Assembly: GCA_000277445.1 (NCBI GenBank)
Contig: AJWJ01000182.1
Location: 1-40,523 of the forward strand
Reading direction: 5' to 3'
DNA from: Polysphondylium violaceum
Lineage: Eukaryota > Evosea > Eumycetozoa > Dictyosteliales > Dictyosteliaceae
DNA: 40,523 nucleotides
This document shows positions 27,576 to 38,980 of the stretch, piece after piece. Position numbers and translations under genes: made by a program. Numbering within the stretch: the first letter of the stretch is position 1; the number at the start of each line of letters is the position of its first letter. A model generated the notes under the pieces. It made no database searches. It saw only the letters and a program-made list of their open reading frames with translations, and was not told where the DNA came from.

Positions 27576-29393
27576 TTAAAGAAAGTTAAACTTTTTATTG
27601 AAAAAATAAAGACTAATACCAACCATTGGAATTAATAAAAATGAAGCCCATTTAGTTATCCAACTATGATCATCCATATCTTGAAAATAAGAATCTTTAC
27701 TATTATTATTATTGTTATCAGAATTTTCATTTGTATTTGATTTTGATTTGTGATTACCATCATTAATAATATTATTATTATTACTATTACGATTACGATT
27801 TACATAAACACTTTCCAATTCTTTTAAATTTATATTATAGTTTTCCCATTCCCTTAAAATACCAGGTATGTGGCCTTTACCAACTACGGCTACAATCTTT
27901 TTACCTTGACAAACTCTAAGATTGGCAGCCATATATTGATCTCTTTCAGTGACAATGGTTTGAATAACCGAAGGGAATTTCTCTCTAAATTCATTTAATA
28001 ATTGATTAATCAATTCTTCACTACTATTTCTCATTGCATCAATGTCTTCCTTTGTAACATCAGATAAAGATGCCCAAAGTAAATAAAAAACGAATTTCAT
28101 CTTTTCCCACCTGGTCAACGAATTCCAAACTCTTTGTAATGTAATCTCAATTAATCTATCACCCAATACCACTCTTGCTCCAATTTTTTTAGCTTCAACA
28201 AATGCTGTTAAAAATTCTGCTCCTGGGCCCTAATATAATAGTTGGTTATTAATAACAATAACAATAAAATAATAAACTATAACGCAACGATACATACAAC
28301 ATTACTTTTTTTACCAGCCTTTCTAATTAATTCACCCATGAGCACATGTAGGATACCAGATAAACCATTTGCTTTTATGATATTAATCATATCTTGAAAA
28401 GAAACATTATCTGTTACTTCTTCGCCAACCGGGGTTGGGGGTGTTGTTGTGTAGGGAGTTGAAGAGAGGGAGTGATATTGTGATGGAGGATTTGATTTTT
28501 CATCGTCTGCCTCTGTATCTGGATTGTTTTGTCTATCAAAATAATGTGGATTTGATATCACGGGAGACACACAAGAGTTGTTTTTAAGATACGATGATTC
28601 ACTATCACTTTCATTTTCATCATCTCCGTAGAAATAGATTTCATCCTCTTCTTCATTATAAAAAGTATCATTTTCATCAAATCCGTCCTCTTCTTCTTCT
28701 TCTTCCTCCTCTTCTTCTTGTTCTTCCGATGTATAGATTTCATTGTCTTCTTGTGTCATATCGTTTACATCTATATCGTCAAATGGATTTGTATTGGTAG
28801 TGGTGTCTTCGAGAAAAGTGTTATCTCTGTAATCATCTTCTTCCTCTTGTTCAAAGTCATCATTGTTTTTTTGAAATACTTTGCCAAATCTTTTAAATCT
28901 GTTTTGACGGATATTGATAATATCATCATCCTTTTTATGAATTTCAACCTTTTTGGGTTGTTGGTCCATTACTACCCCAACTCTACTTTGACATAATTCT
29001 ATAAATACTGTATCTGGTCTCCATTTCCTAATAACCTCAGATACTTCATCTGAACTGGATTGATGAATATGTATTGATCCTACCAATATAACTAGAGTAG
29101 TGAAGTTTTAAAATTAATATAAAAGTTTACATACATCAAAACATATGATAATCATGATGATGGTGGCGATATTTACTTGTAGAACCTGTTATTTTAGAAT
29201 GAATCACTTTTGCAGATGAAGGTAGTTCAAAATTAATATCATCGCTATTATTTCCATTTAATTGCTGCTGATTGGGCAAAGGTGTTGGAGGTTGATTTGA
29301 ATCTACTATTAGGAATGTATTATCTTGTTGCTTTGATATACTGTTGTTTTCATTGATGATATCATTTATATTTTGTTGTTGTAGTTCGGACAT
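27576..29393 (-). CDS. TraB-domain (TRABD-like) membrane protein
   Basis: Exons 29393-29177, 29091-28298 and 28229-27576, with introns of 85 and 68 nt (GTAAAT...CTCTAG, GTATGT...ATTAG); phases agree and give 554 residues. The first splice restores the TraB start 'ITGSTIILVGSIHIHQ' (compare YLVGTAHFS), followed by 'PDTVFIELCQSR'. A long acidic Asp/Glu/Asn insert of about 150 residues splits the domain. Then come 'GELIRKAGKKSNVGPGAEF', 'GARVVLGDRLIEITLQR', 'IVTERDQYMA' and 'VAVVGKGHIPGI', with the conserved GDR, ERD and GH motifs. A hydrophobic segment near the end ('FLLIPMVGISLYFF') suggests a C-terminal membrane anchor. Family members include mitochondrial outer-membrane and protease-like proteins (TIKI); the role here is unknown. 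It is convergent with spc97. Confidence 0.85.
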
Positions 29394-30056
29394 ATTAATT
29401 AATTGCTATAGTATATACAGAGAAAAGGTAAAAGGTAAAAGGTAAAGATACAGGATTTTAAAAGGAAGGTATTATATATATAGTACGAGTGTAAGAGTAA
29501 ATTTTAAAAAAAAGATATAAAGTGTGTGAGTGAGGTGTGAGGTGTGTGTAAAATCAAGAAATTGAAACCTTTTGTATACAGTCTATCTTGTTATTGTCTT
29601 TGAATGCATATGTGTGTGTGCGTATATGTTTCTTTAGTTATTAGTGCTGGTTTTTCTAATTCTCTCTCTCAAACATATTATTTATTTTTCGGGACAAATT
29701 CATATAAATTAATTAAAAAAAAAAAAAGGTAAAAAAATAGATATAAAATCAAATTTTTAAATTAAATTTAATTTCCCCAATTTTTTCAAATTTCCCAAAT
29801 AAAAAAGTTATATTTGTATTGTTATTACTCATTGTGTAGGGTTCTCCTTATGAGGTATCATAATTAAACAAAACAGGGGTAGTCTAAAAAAACCACACAG
29901 AGGGTAAAAAGTAGTAATTTTAAGGGTTAACCAAAATATTCATATTAGATAAAACACCCACCAATCTATTAGATTATAATTATGGATATAAATAAAATAA
30001 AGATTATATGTGTTTGTGTGTGGGATAGTGTGTGAGAAATGAATAGATAGTAAAGT
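29394..30056. other. Intergenic region upstream of the TraB gene
   Basis: AT-rich, with AAAGGT repeated in tandem at about 29424-29447, TGTGTGTG/TGTGAGG tracts at 29520-29550 and 29610-29625, and an A run at 29712. No coding frame or RNA gene is seen. It should hold the TraB gene promoter (right of 29393) and the 3' end of the next minus-strand gene. Confidence 0.4.
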
Positions 30057-30476
30057 TTATTCCCAATTTAAATCAAATACCAAATCCATTGGTGCCCACC
30101 AATCAGTTTCTGATGCTTCCCTGATTTTCTCTTGAAACTTTCTATAATGATGATATATATCAATGATTAAACTATATTAGTAATGAGATAGAATCTTTTG
30201 GTCTTTATATTATACTCACTTCATTAAATTATCCCATTCACTTGCTTTTGGAGTGAGAGAGGTGTATAACTTGAAATGACTTGGATCAAATTCATCATGA
30301 GTTTCATAATACATAAACAATCTTGTACCAACCAAAAAGATCTTCATCTTTTCTATTCCTACATCTTTGAGGGCATGTTTTACCTCTGGCCACACTTGTT
30401 TGTGATACATGGTGTATTCCCTAATCAAGTCTGGGTCATTTTTTAAATCTAAAGCTTGAGCAAATGATTTTACCAT
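30057..30476 (-). CDS. L-rhamnose mutarotase-like protein (RhaM/DUF718 family)
   Basis: Exon 1 is 30476-30220 and exon 2 is 30141-30057, with a 78-nt intron (GTGAGT...TTATAG); 113 residues, the usual length of this family. The text fits the dimeric ferredoxin-like fold of sugar mutarotases: 'EYTMYHKQVWPEVKHALKDV' (the YH..(I/V)WPE helix), 'KMKIFLVGTRLFMYYET' strands, 'WDNLMKKFQEKI' and 'WWAPMDLVFDLNWE' at the end. The bacterial enzyme interconverts alpha and beta L-rhamnose; the sugar used here is not known. Exon 2 supplies the conserved C-terminal strand, so the splice is well supported. It is divergent from TDP1 with a 380-base gap. Confidence 0.85.
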
Positions 30477-30857
30477 TTTTATTAGAGTTTTTAGAAATGG
30501 TTATGGTTGTTACTATCTCTAAGAAGAAATAAATATAGTATGAATAAAATAAAATAATGAAATGAATAAAACAAAAATTACTTCATCCCCCCCCAATCAC
30601 AAAAACAATTTCATTTTATTTTTTTTAATTTGCAAAAAATGATTCCCCCTTTTGAATTTTGTAGTTTGAAAAAGAATGAGGCCAACGCACTACTTTCAGT
30701 CTACTGATAATGAGAATTTGAATATATTCACACATACACACAGATAAAAATAATTTCTTGCAGTTTCTTGGAAAATCAAAAAAAACAAAAAAAAAACATA
30801 AAATCTTTTAATTTGGTTAGTTTGTGCATTACTTTGTAATTGTGGATGATAAGATAG
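30477..30857. promoter_or_regulatory. Divergent promoter region, mutarotase and TDP1
   Basis: It contains CCCCCCCCCAATCAC at about 30590, a run of A's with short breaks before the TDP1 start, and T-rich tracts. No RNA gene or extra exon is seen. Confidence 0.35.
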
Positions 30858-32841
30858 ATGTCGAGTGTAAATGATGATGACCGATTAACGCCATCTGCTC
30901 GAGCAGCATTAAAGAGATTCAATACTTTTCAAGAACAAAACTCAGGACAACAACGTGTTGATGATAAAATAGAAGGAGTACAAAATCAACAACCTGCAAA
31001 GAAACTAAAATCTGTATCAGATGATAATGCTTATGTAAATCAAAAACAACAAACACAGATACAAAATGATATCATTGTTTTGGATGATGAAGATACAGAG
31101 CCTGAAGATAATACTTCACAAAAGATTATATCAATAATTACAAATGATGATGAAGACACTGAACCTGAAGATAATAGTAAAAAGAGCAATAAGAGTAATA
31201 ATACAAATAGTACAAATAGTAATACACTAAAACCTACAACATCCGTAGTAAAAAAACTAAAACTTCCTCCACTTACTTTAAAGAAACCAACAAGCAATAG
31301 CACCAGTACTCATAATCAGAGTAATAGTGGCAGTAGTAATAGTAACAGCAATAGTAACAACAAAAAGAATATAGACCCTATTGATATAGATCTCGATGAT
31401 GAAGATGAAGATTTACGTTATGCTATAAAGCTATCATTAGAACAAAGTAATAATAGTAAACAAACAACAAGTACTTCAACAACTACAACTAACGAAACTT
31501 TAAGTTCTAGTACATTTTATTTGAATACAATTAAAAATCAACCTCGAATTGTACCAACAAAGACTTTATCGATACAGGAACTATTTGCAAATAAGGGTAT
31601 GAAATCAGCCATCATTACATCTTATGTATTTGATGTAAATTGGATATTGGAAAACTTGTACAAGAGTCAGGGTAAACGAATACCCATAACCTTTATCAAA
31701 CACTATGATAGCAAAGTCGACAAAAAGGGTATATTTAAACAAAGTGAAACGATCACTGTTGTCCATCCACCCCTGATGCCGTTTGGATGCTTTCACGCGA
31801 AACTATTGTTACTCACCTACGATGACTACATTCGCGTGGCCCTCTCATCTGCCAATGCATGGGAGCACGATTACGCAGTCCTCGGCCAAACGATTTGGTA
31901 TCAAGATTTCCCTAAATCCTCATCATCAACAACAGCAGACCCCAAATCCTTTGGCTCCACGCTAAAGCGGTTTATCAAGAGCACAGGCCTGCCAATCGAC
32001 TTTCTTAACCAGTTTGATTTCTCGGATGCCAAGGCGGTGCTGGTGACCTCTGTGCCGGGGTACTACAAAATGACAGACTATGAGGGGATCCTGCAGATCA
32101 AGCATCACGTCACCCAAATGAATGCACCGGCCACCGCGCCGACGACCAAAGATAAGGACATCTATTTCCAGGCGTCGTCCATCGGCCACAACAACTCAAA
32201 TTGGCGTGGGGTCTTTACCGACACCCTCACACCCAAGACAACAGGATCGCGTAATCTCCACATCATGTTTCCCACCCACCAGTGGATCCATAGCGATGCT
32301 ACGCGCTACCAAAACTCTGGCTGCATGTTTCTCACTGAAAAGAACTACCAAAACAATAAATCAAACTTTGATGTGCTCGTGCCCCGTTACCTCTACAGAA
32401 AAGAACTCGTGCTCCACAGCAAGATCATGGTGGCCACAAGCAAAACAAACGATAACCATCTTCGCTATGACTGGGTCTACACAGGCAGTCACAACTTCTC
32501 TCCTGTATGTATTTGTATTTGTATTTGTATCTGTATCTGTATTTGTATTTGTATATTTATTTGTATCTCTATTGTATTTATTACTCTTTTTATGGATATT
32601 ATTCATCCAACTAACCATAATTAATTATCGCACACACCAAATATAGAGCGCGTGGGGTGCATTTCAAAAGAATAATACTCAGCTGTATATATCAAATTAT
32701 GAAATTGGTGTTTTAATTCTCAATGATAAAAATCAAAATGACAAAAGCACACCTGAATGGGTACAACACATCCCATTCCAAATTCCCACGACTAGATATA
32801 GCGCCAAAGACGAACCGTACATTCAATCAAAAACAAATTAA
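30858..32841 (+). CDS. tdp1: Tyrosyl-DNA phosphodiesterase 1 with N-terminal UIM
   Basis: TDP1 removes stalled topoisomerase I peptides and other 3' adducts from DNA. Exon 1 is 30858-32504 and exon 2 is 32647-32841, with a 142-nt intron rich in TTTGTA-type repeats; 613 residues. Two HKD half-sites are seen: 'GCFHAKLLLLTYDDYIRVAL' (His313, Lys315) and 'LVLHSKIMVAT' (His520, Lys522) followed by 'YTGSHNFSP'. Exon 2 begins 'SAWGAFQKNNTQLYISNYEI', the expected continuation. 'FASSIG'-like text near 435 ('YFQASSIGHNN') also fits TDP1. The N-terminal 210 residues are low complexity with two 'DEDTEPEDN' repeats and, at about 181-197, 'DLRYAIKLSLEQSN', a ubiquitin-interacting motif pattern (acidic, A..LSL). 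Bases 31760-32480 are GC-rich, the N-terminus AT-rich. Confidence 0.93.
32505..32646 (+). repeat. Hexanucleotide-like repeat in the TDP1 intron
   Basis: The first 60 bases of the intron are nearly perfect tandem (TTTGTA / TCTGTA) units starting at the donor GTATGT. The intron is about twice the length of the others in the window, which the repeat expansion explains. Confidence 0.75.
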
Positions 32842-33124
32842 TTTAAATTAGTGGTTGTGTTTTTTTTTTAATATTATTTGCACATTTGTGCTTGTATATT
32901 TTTACATTTTTAGCTCCCCAAAAGAGATTTCTGCACCATTTTTATAAAAAAACTGCAAATCAAATGTGTGTGGGATGTGAGTGTGCATTTCATTTTCATT
33001 TTCATTTTTTCATCTAACTTCAACAATTATTATTATTTTAAAATAAACACACCTAATAATAATATGTATAATATAATACTTTTTAAATAGATAGATATAC
33101 CCTGTTTATTTAAAAGGATAAAAA
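32842..33124. other. Spacer between TDP1 and the F-box/LRR gene
   Basis: AT-rich with TTTCATTTTCAT repeats (32990-33010) and no coding frame. It holds the promoter of the next gene. Confidence 0.4.
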
Positions 33125-35195
33125 ATGAATGACTATGGCTCTCTACAGGTAATTAATTCATATTATTAAGAAAAATGAAGTAATATATATTAATAAACAA
33201 TAACAATAATAGATGTCAGTTCAATTATCAATAAATGATAGTACTTTTAACAATAATATGACAGCATTGGTAGATTATATAAAAGAGAATTTTAAAAGGG
33301 AAAGAAATCTTGAAAATGTTTATTTAAATTCAATTTATATAAACTTTAACAAAGAAGACGATGATACAAATTTAGTTCAAAATAATAAAAATTATAATAA
33401 CAATAATAATAATACCAGTTTTAGAAATCAACAAAAACAACAACAATATCAACAACAAGAAAAAGAATCTCTTAAAAATTTGACTCCTGGTATTAATAGT
33501 AATGATGATAATAATATAAACAATCAAAAAAAATTACCAACTTTACCAAAAATAATATTATTACAAATATTTGAATACTACATACAGAGTCATTTAATGA
33601 AAATAGACAGCTCAACACTTAATCCATTGTCGAGTTTAAAAGTTGTTTATTCTAGAATACTGAAAATATCATTACTAGGTAAATTTTTTAATCGAAATGT
33701 AAAGGGAATACTCTTGCCACCAATGGCTATTCCCACAGTAATGGAAAGAAAACTGGATAACTGGATCGATTGGAGAATTGAAAACAAAGCTTTCTATTCT
33801 TTTTTTTATTATTCTTTCAAGTTGAATCTACTGAGATTGATTCTCCAAGGTTTCAAATTCCACTCTTTTATTTTCTATTACCTAAAGAGTCCACCAACCA
33901 TTGTTAACTCTCACTCGATATCTTTGTATGCATATAGCGTGGTCGAATGCTATGGAAAGGAATTTGAAACATTGATTAACTTTGATAAAATATTCAACAT
34001 GATTCTCCTCCGAATCAAAATTATGATCCTTCAGAAACGCTTGACTTGTAGCTTTACATTTAGAAAATATAAAAATAGTTGGAATTATACACCGCTACAA
34101 TTTCATCCACTAGAATCAATTATTATATGCAATCATCAAATCCAAGGTTTCCATGATAAAATGTACTCATTGTCCAAACTAAAGTTGATTTACAAAATAA
34201 TTGGACTCCAGCCTATTATGAATATTGTCTCTTCGTGCCCAAATCTCTCAACCTTTATTTTAAAATCAAAAATGTTGACACCAGTGGCCAACAGTAGCTC
34301 TATAGATAACCTTGTTGAGGCATTGGAGTCTTTAAAGAATTTAAAAGTATGTGGAATCGTTTCTCCAAATGTTAATGTAGAATATGAAACCTTACTTCAT
34401 TTCTTTTGTTCTCAACCAAATCTTCATACCTTTGAGTATGGGTTCACTCTAAAAGGCAGTAAACCAATTGCATCCAGATTGATGAACAGTGGCTTGAGGA
34501 ATTTAAAAATTAAAAAAATTAGATCCTCTCTAGATATGCAAATCATTAGCCAAATGGCGTTTAAATTGGATTTTCTAGATATTAAATTTCAAAACATTGC
34601 AATGATAAACTCTTTATCAGTTGTAAATTCTACATTTGGTCAGATTAATCATAATAATAATAGCAATAATCAAGTAAAAGTATCTTTAACAATTGGTAAT
34701 ACTAGTAATCAATTTGGGTATCACCACCCAATTCTTAACCACCAAATCACCCACAACTATCATTTGGAAAAACTAGTACTACATCTCTACACTATCAACG
34801 CACCAAATATCTTTACCAAACTATTGGAATCCAATCATCCAACCATTAAAACCTTTGAATTCTCTTCCAAGTACTCTATTCCCAAAAGTTTATTTGAAGC
34901 TCTGGCCTCCAACCAAACTATAGAAAATGTGCTTTGTATCGACAGTACTCTTCATCCCAAAGAGTCTTTTGATTCCCTCATACTTGTCCTGAAAACAAAC
35001 TCAACACTCAAAAATATTTCTTTTAAAAACATTACTCTCATATATAATGAGCAGTGTTGTTCGATTCTAGACAAATATTTGTCGCTATCAAATTTAGTTT
35101 CCTTGGAAATACATCACTACTTTCAAAATATAATCATTAAAAATGATATCAATCCAATTTATTCTCTTGTAAATCATTTTCAATATTTAAAATAA
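33125..35195 (+). CDS. F-box/LRR-like protein of dictyostelid type
   Basis: The main frame is 33213-35195 (660 residues). A small first exon at 33125-33148 (MNDYGSLQ) with an intron at 33149-33212 (GTAATT...AATAG) joins in phase, giving 668 residues; translation could also start at 33213. After an Asn/Gln-rich stretch, residues about 115-170 read 'LPKIILLQIFEYYIQ' and 'YSRILKISLLGKFFNRNV', the F-box-like opening common in dictyostelid LRR proteins. The rest has irregular leucine-rich repeats ('LDFLDIKFQNIAMINSL', 'LEKLVLHLYTINAPNIFTKL', 'TLKNISFKNITL'). Such proteins may act as ubiquitin-ligase adaptors; no partner is known. It is convergent with the FNIP gene, with only 34 bases between stops. 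Confidence 0.7.
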
Positions 35196-35229
35196 TGTAA
35201 ATAAACCAAATTGTAAATAAATTTATTTA

Positions 35230-38200
35230 TTAGGCTAAAATATGTTCTAGTGGTCTTTTAAAATCACACTCTGGTGTAAATTTAAGACTTTCTATGGTTG
35301 AAGGTACAAAACCAGAGAAAATACTTGTTCCCAATACCAAAGATTTAATATTTCCTGGTAATTGATCAAGATTTGCAATTGGTTGATGCTCATTTAAAAT
35401 TTTTAATTTTTTAATTGATGATGGAAAATCTTTGGCTTCCAAAATATTTGTATTACTATTGTTGTTTTTGAGCATTCCTAAAACCAGATAAACTACAGAT
35501 TTTGGTATTTGATCCAAAAGATTTTTATCAATATTAAAATTGATTATTAATCTCTCTAATTTACACTCTTCACCATTTGATGGAAATAATTTACACAATT
35601 GTATGTCTGTCATTTTTGCGCCAAAGGTAACTTCTTTTAATGAATTTGAAAGAACTCCAGGTTCAATAGGTTTCTCATAATCAAGCCCAAAAACAATAGA
35701 TTCTAAACCAATTGGAAGCGTTTCTTTTTCCAAAACTTGATTAAAACAATTACCAAACAACAGATGATTTAAACTTGAAGGAAGAACTCTAGGCTCTAAT
35801 GGTTGATTAAAATAATCACCAAATTGAAGCAACTTTAAATTCTTTGGAAGGACACCAGCGGAAATAGGTTGATTAAAGTCGCGAGAGAGAATTAATTCTT
35901 CAAGTGTTTCAGGTAACATTTCTTTTAATAATGGCTGATTATACGATGTTCCAAAATTTAAAAATTTTAAATTGGGTGGTGAAATAAAACATTGTTGATT
36001 AAAATTTGATGACAAATAAATTCTTTCAGTTGATTCTGGGATTGAACCTTTAGGTAGAGCATGATTAAAATAATTAAACCTAAGGGTTTTTACATTTAAA
36101 TGATTTAAAGAACCATGGTGCAAAATTGAATCAACAACCTCTAAATCTAATAAAATATTTGGTGGAAATTCTTTTCTAACAATTTGTTCTTCTTTTTCTA
36201 TAATGGCCATTTCTAGGCCATCACTATGGGAAATACCTGCATTTGTTTGAATACTTTTAATAGATTGACCAATTCTTACAACTGGGCTTTTGGTTCTCAA
36301 AATCAAATGCTTGATATCAAGTACATTATTTAATTCTTCTGGATAAAAACTTGATGTTATGTTTAAATGGGAAATCGATAGTGGGAGATTAACCAAAGAC
36401 ATTGGATATTTGAAATTAGAAGATGATAAAAATGAAACATGACTAAGAAATGGTGGGAAAGAATTTGGAATTATCTTGTTGTTATAGTCGCCCCTAAAAA
36501 TCAAATACTTTAGGTTGAATGGAAGATAAATATTTGAAATACATTGAGAAAATCCCAAGCCAAAGATAATTTCCCTTACAGACAATGGAAGACTATCCTT
36601 TAATATTGTTTGATTAAATTTATCTCCAAAAATAATTGTTGAGATATTATCAGGAACAACTCCACATGGAATTATCTTGTTTTCTCTCCATATTAAAATA
36701 TTTGTGGTGGGCAAGATAAGAGTGTTTTCTTCATAAATTTGATACCTTTGATCCAATAGATTACGTTGAATTAAAAACTCTGGAATTGGATGTTTTGCAA
36801 AATAATCTTTTTCTAAATAAATTCTTTTAACAGTTAGGGGAATTACATCTTTTAGATGACCTATTGACTGATTTATAGATCTAAACTCTAATATTTCTAC
36901 TGATGGAGGAATAGAGTGTGGTTGAATGGATGTTGTTCTTATTACAAGATGCTTGACTTGCACATTTGAAAAGATTGGTGTTAATACCTTTACACCATAC
37001 AAATAGAGCCAAACAACTGAATTTGGAATGACGTTTTCTTTTTTAAGTTCCTTTCTTAAGGTCAAATGAGTTATTCCTTTGGGAAGTTTAGAAAAATTGT
37101 GTATAACCAATTTTTTAATATTACCAATTTTGTAATAAGGCTTGTTTGGATTAAACTCTACCCCCTCAAGCTCTTTAGGGAAACCATCTATCTTTTCTTG
37201 TACAATTAAATGTAAAATATTAAACCTACATACTATATCATCCTTTTCAATTACAATACCACTTTTCTTGGTTTTAAAACCCAAGATAGAGGGCGTTTGT
37301 TTCTCAACCCTTTGATTTACATATAACATTTTACTTGGATAAAAGTAATTAAAAATATTATTTCTTAAATATGAATTTCTCCAGATCAATAAAAATAAAT
37401 CTTTCCAATTATGATTATATCTATAAACATAAAATTAGTTTCATTTTTATCTTTCTATATTATATATTTTTTATATTTACTTTTTATCATCTTGCTTGTT
37501 TGGGATTTGACAACTATATTTGTTTTTTAAATTTTCATTGATCAACTTTGGATCAATATAGTTTAAAATCTCTTTTCTATCTAATTTAATAGTAAGATCT
37601 TTAATAAATGATGGAATTAAAGATGGATCACCAGTAAAAATATGAGTAATGATAATTGATGACAATGAATCTGGATAAGTAGATGGTAATAAACTGGCTT
37701 TCAAAGATTTGATATTTAAACTTTGAGGAAAATAGACTTTGTTTGTAACAAAATTCATCCCCAATAAAGAAATCAATTGATTGCTTTGGGGTATTTCAAT
37801 TACATTTATAGTTTCAAATTCATTTTGTTCTTGTCTCATATTTAAAATACTATCTATTGTAATGGATCTATTGTCGTCAACCATTGTTACTTCTCCAACA
37901 TTTGGCACTGGACATTCCAAGTAGTTTAATCTGGCGTGACCTGGTACTATTCGAGATATTTTACATTTAAGTGATGTAACAGAATCTGGAATATGAAGTG
38001 GATCAATTGTTCTATTGAGACCAAGTGTTGCAATATCGAGCGAGATAAGAGTACTGGGGAACGTGTTGGGTGTCGAGTATTGGTTATAATCCTTTGGAAA
38101 TCTTATTGATTTCAAATTAGATTGTCCATTACTTGTATGTCTAGTGATTTCGTTTTTATAATATTCTACATGATCCATAATTTGATCAGGAATGATCTTA

Positions 38201-38810
38201 GAGTTATTGACCTCTATATAGAGCACTTGTAGACTCGATGGTACAACAATAGGTTTCATGGGAGTTCCTTGCCAAATCGTTACTTTGAGATGTGTAACAT
38301 TCTTTGGTACCCATCCAATACTGTAGATCCAGTGAAAAACATTTAATTGGTTCAACACAATTTCCAAATGGGTCACAGATTCTGGAATATCGATATTTCT
38401 ATCTATGTTGATGTAATCTTGAGCAATGTGGAGATATTTTAATTTAGAAGGAAATGAAACTAATGATAGATCCTGACATAAATAATTAAAATGGATTGCC
38501 TCTATAGATTCTGGCAAAACATCTTTAGGTATGGGAGCCTCGAGATAATCAAAGAATATTCTTTTGGTACCAAGAGGAATTTGCCCTACCTTTGGTGATA
38601 TATTTGATTTCCAAAACAATTCATCGTATGGCAAGGTAATTGGAGAAAGATTATTATTATAGCATTTAAATTGTGTCGGTCTATCGTAATCATGTTTTCT
38701 TAGTTCTTCTTCAAAATTCCTTTTTCAAAAATAAAATTACAATTATTAGCACAAACACTACATTACACACACCGTAGATCATTTCATTATTACCATTTTT
38801 CAAACTTCAT
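35230..38810 (-). CDS. Large FNIP-repeat protein, three exons
   Basis: Exons 38810-38794, 38719-37481 and 37420-35230, with introns of 74 and 60 nt (GTAATA...AAAAG, GTAAAT...TTATAG). All phases agree, giving 1148 residues. Exon 1 supplies MKFEKW before 'NFEEELRKHDYDRPTQF'; neither long exon has an ATG in a suitable place of its own. Exon 3 opens 'WKDLFLLIWRNSYLRNNIFN', the box that begins many dictyostelid FNIP proteins, then has many FNIP repeats, clearest at 36050-35680 ('DFNQPISAGVLPKNLKLLQF', 'YFNQPLEPRVLPSSLNHLLF'). Exon 2 has more diverged repeats. Either this is one fused gene or two tandem genes whose second start is lost; reading through the second intron would stop at once after 'NKQDDKK'. 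Role unknown; the repeats suggest protein binding. Confidence 0.7.
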
Positions 38811-38980
38811 TGCTTGTTTATTACTATTATGATATTTATTCACAATAGATCATTTGTATTCAGAATTACAAATCAAGAAAAAAAATAGAAAAGAAAAAAG
38901 AAAAAAAATTAATTTCTTAAATTACTTTTTTTGGTCCAAGAGGTTTGATATAAATAGAATTTAAAACACTCGCACACACG
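38811..38980. promoter_or_regulatory. Divergent promoter between the FNIP gene and the 3' gene
   Basis: 170 bases with a long A/G run (38875-38910), a T run and TATAAATAG just upstream of the right-hand start. No other feature is seen. Confidence 0.4.

Noticed and set aside
28594-28996. Plus-strand frames rich in His/Leu opposite the TraB gene
   Set aside because: They are shadows of the Glu/Asp runs of the minus-strand gene.
6483-32841. A DNA-repair gene cluster (RFC1, RAD54B, TDP1)
   Set aside because: The genes are far apart, differently oriented and separated by unrelated genes; there is no sign of co-regulation.
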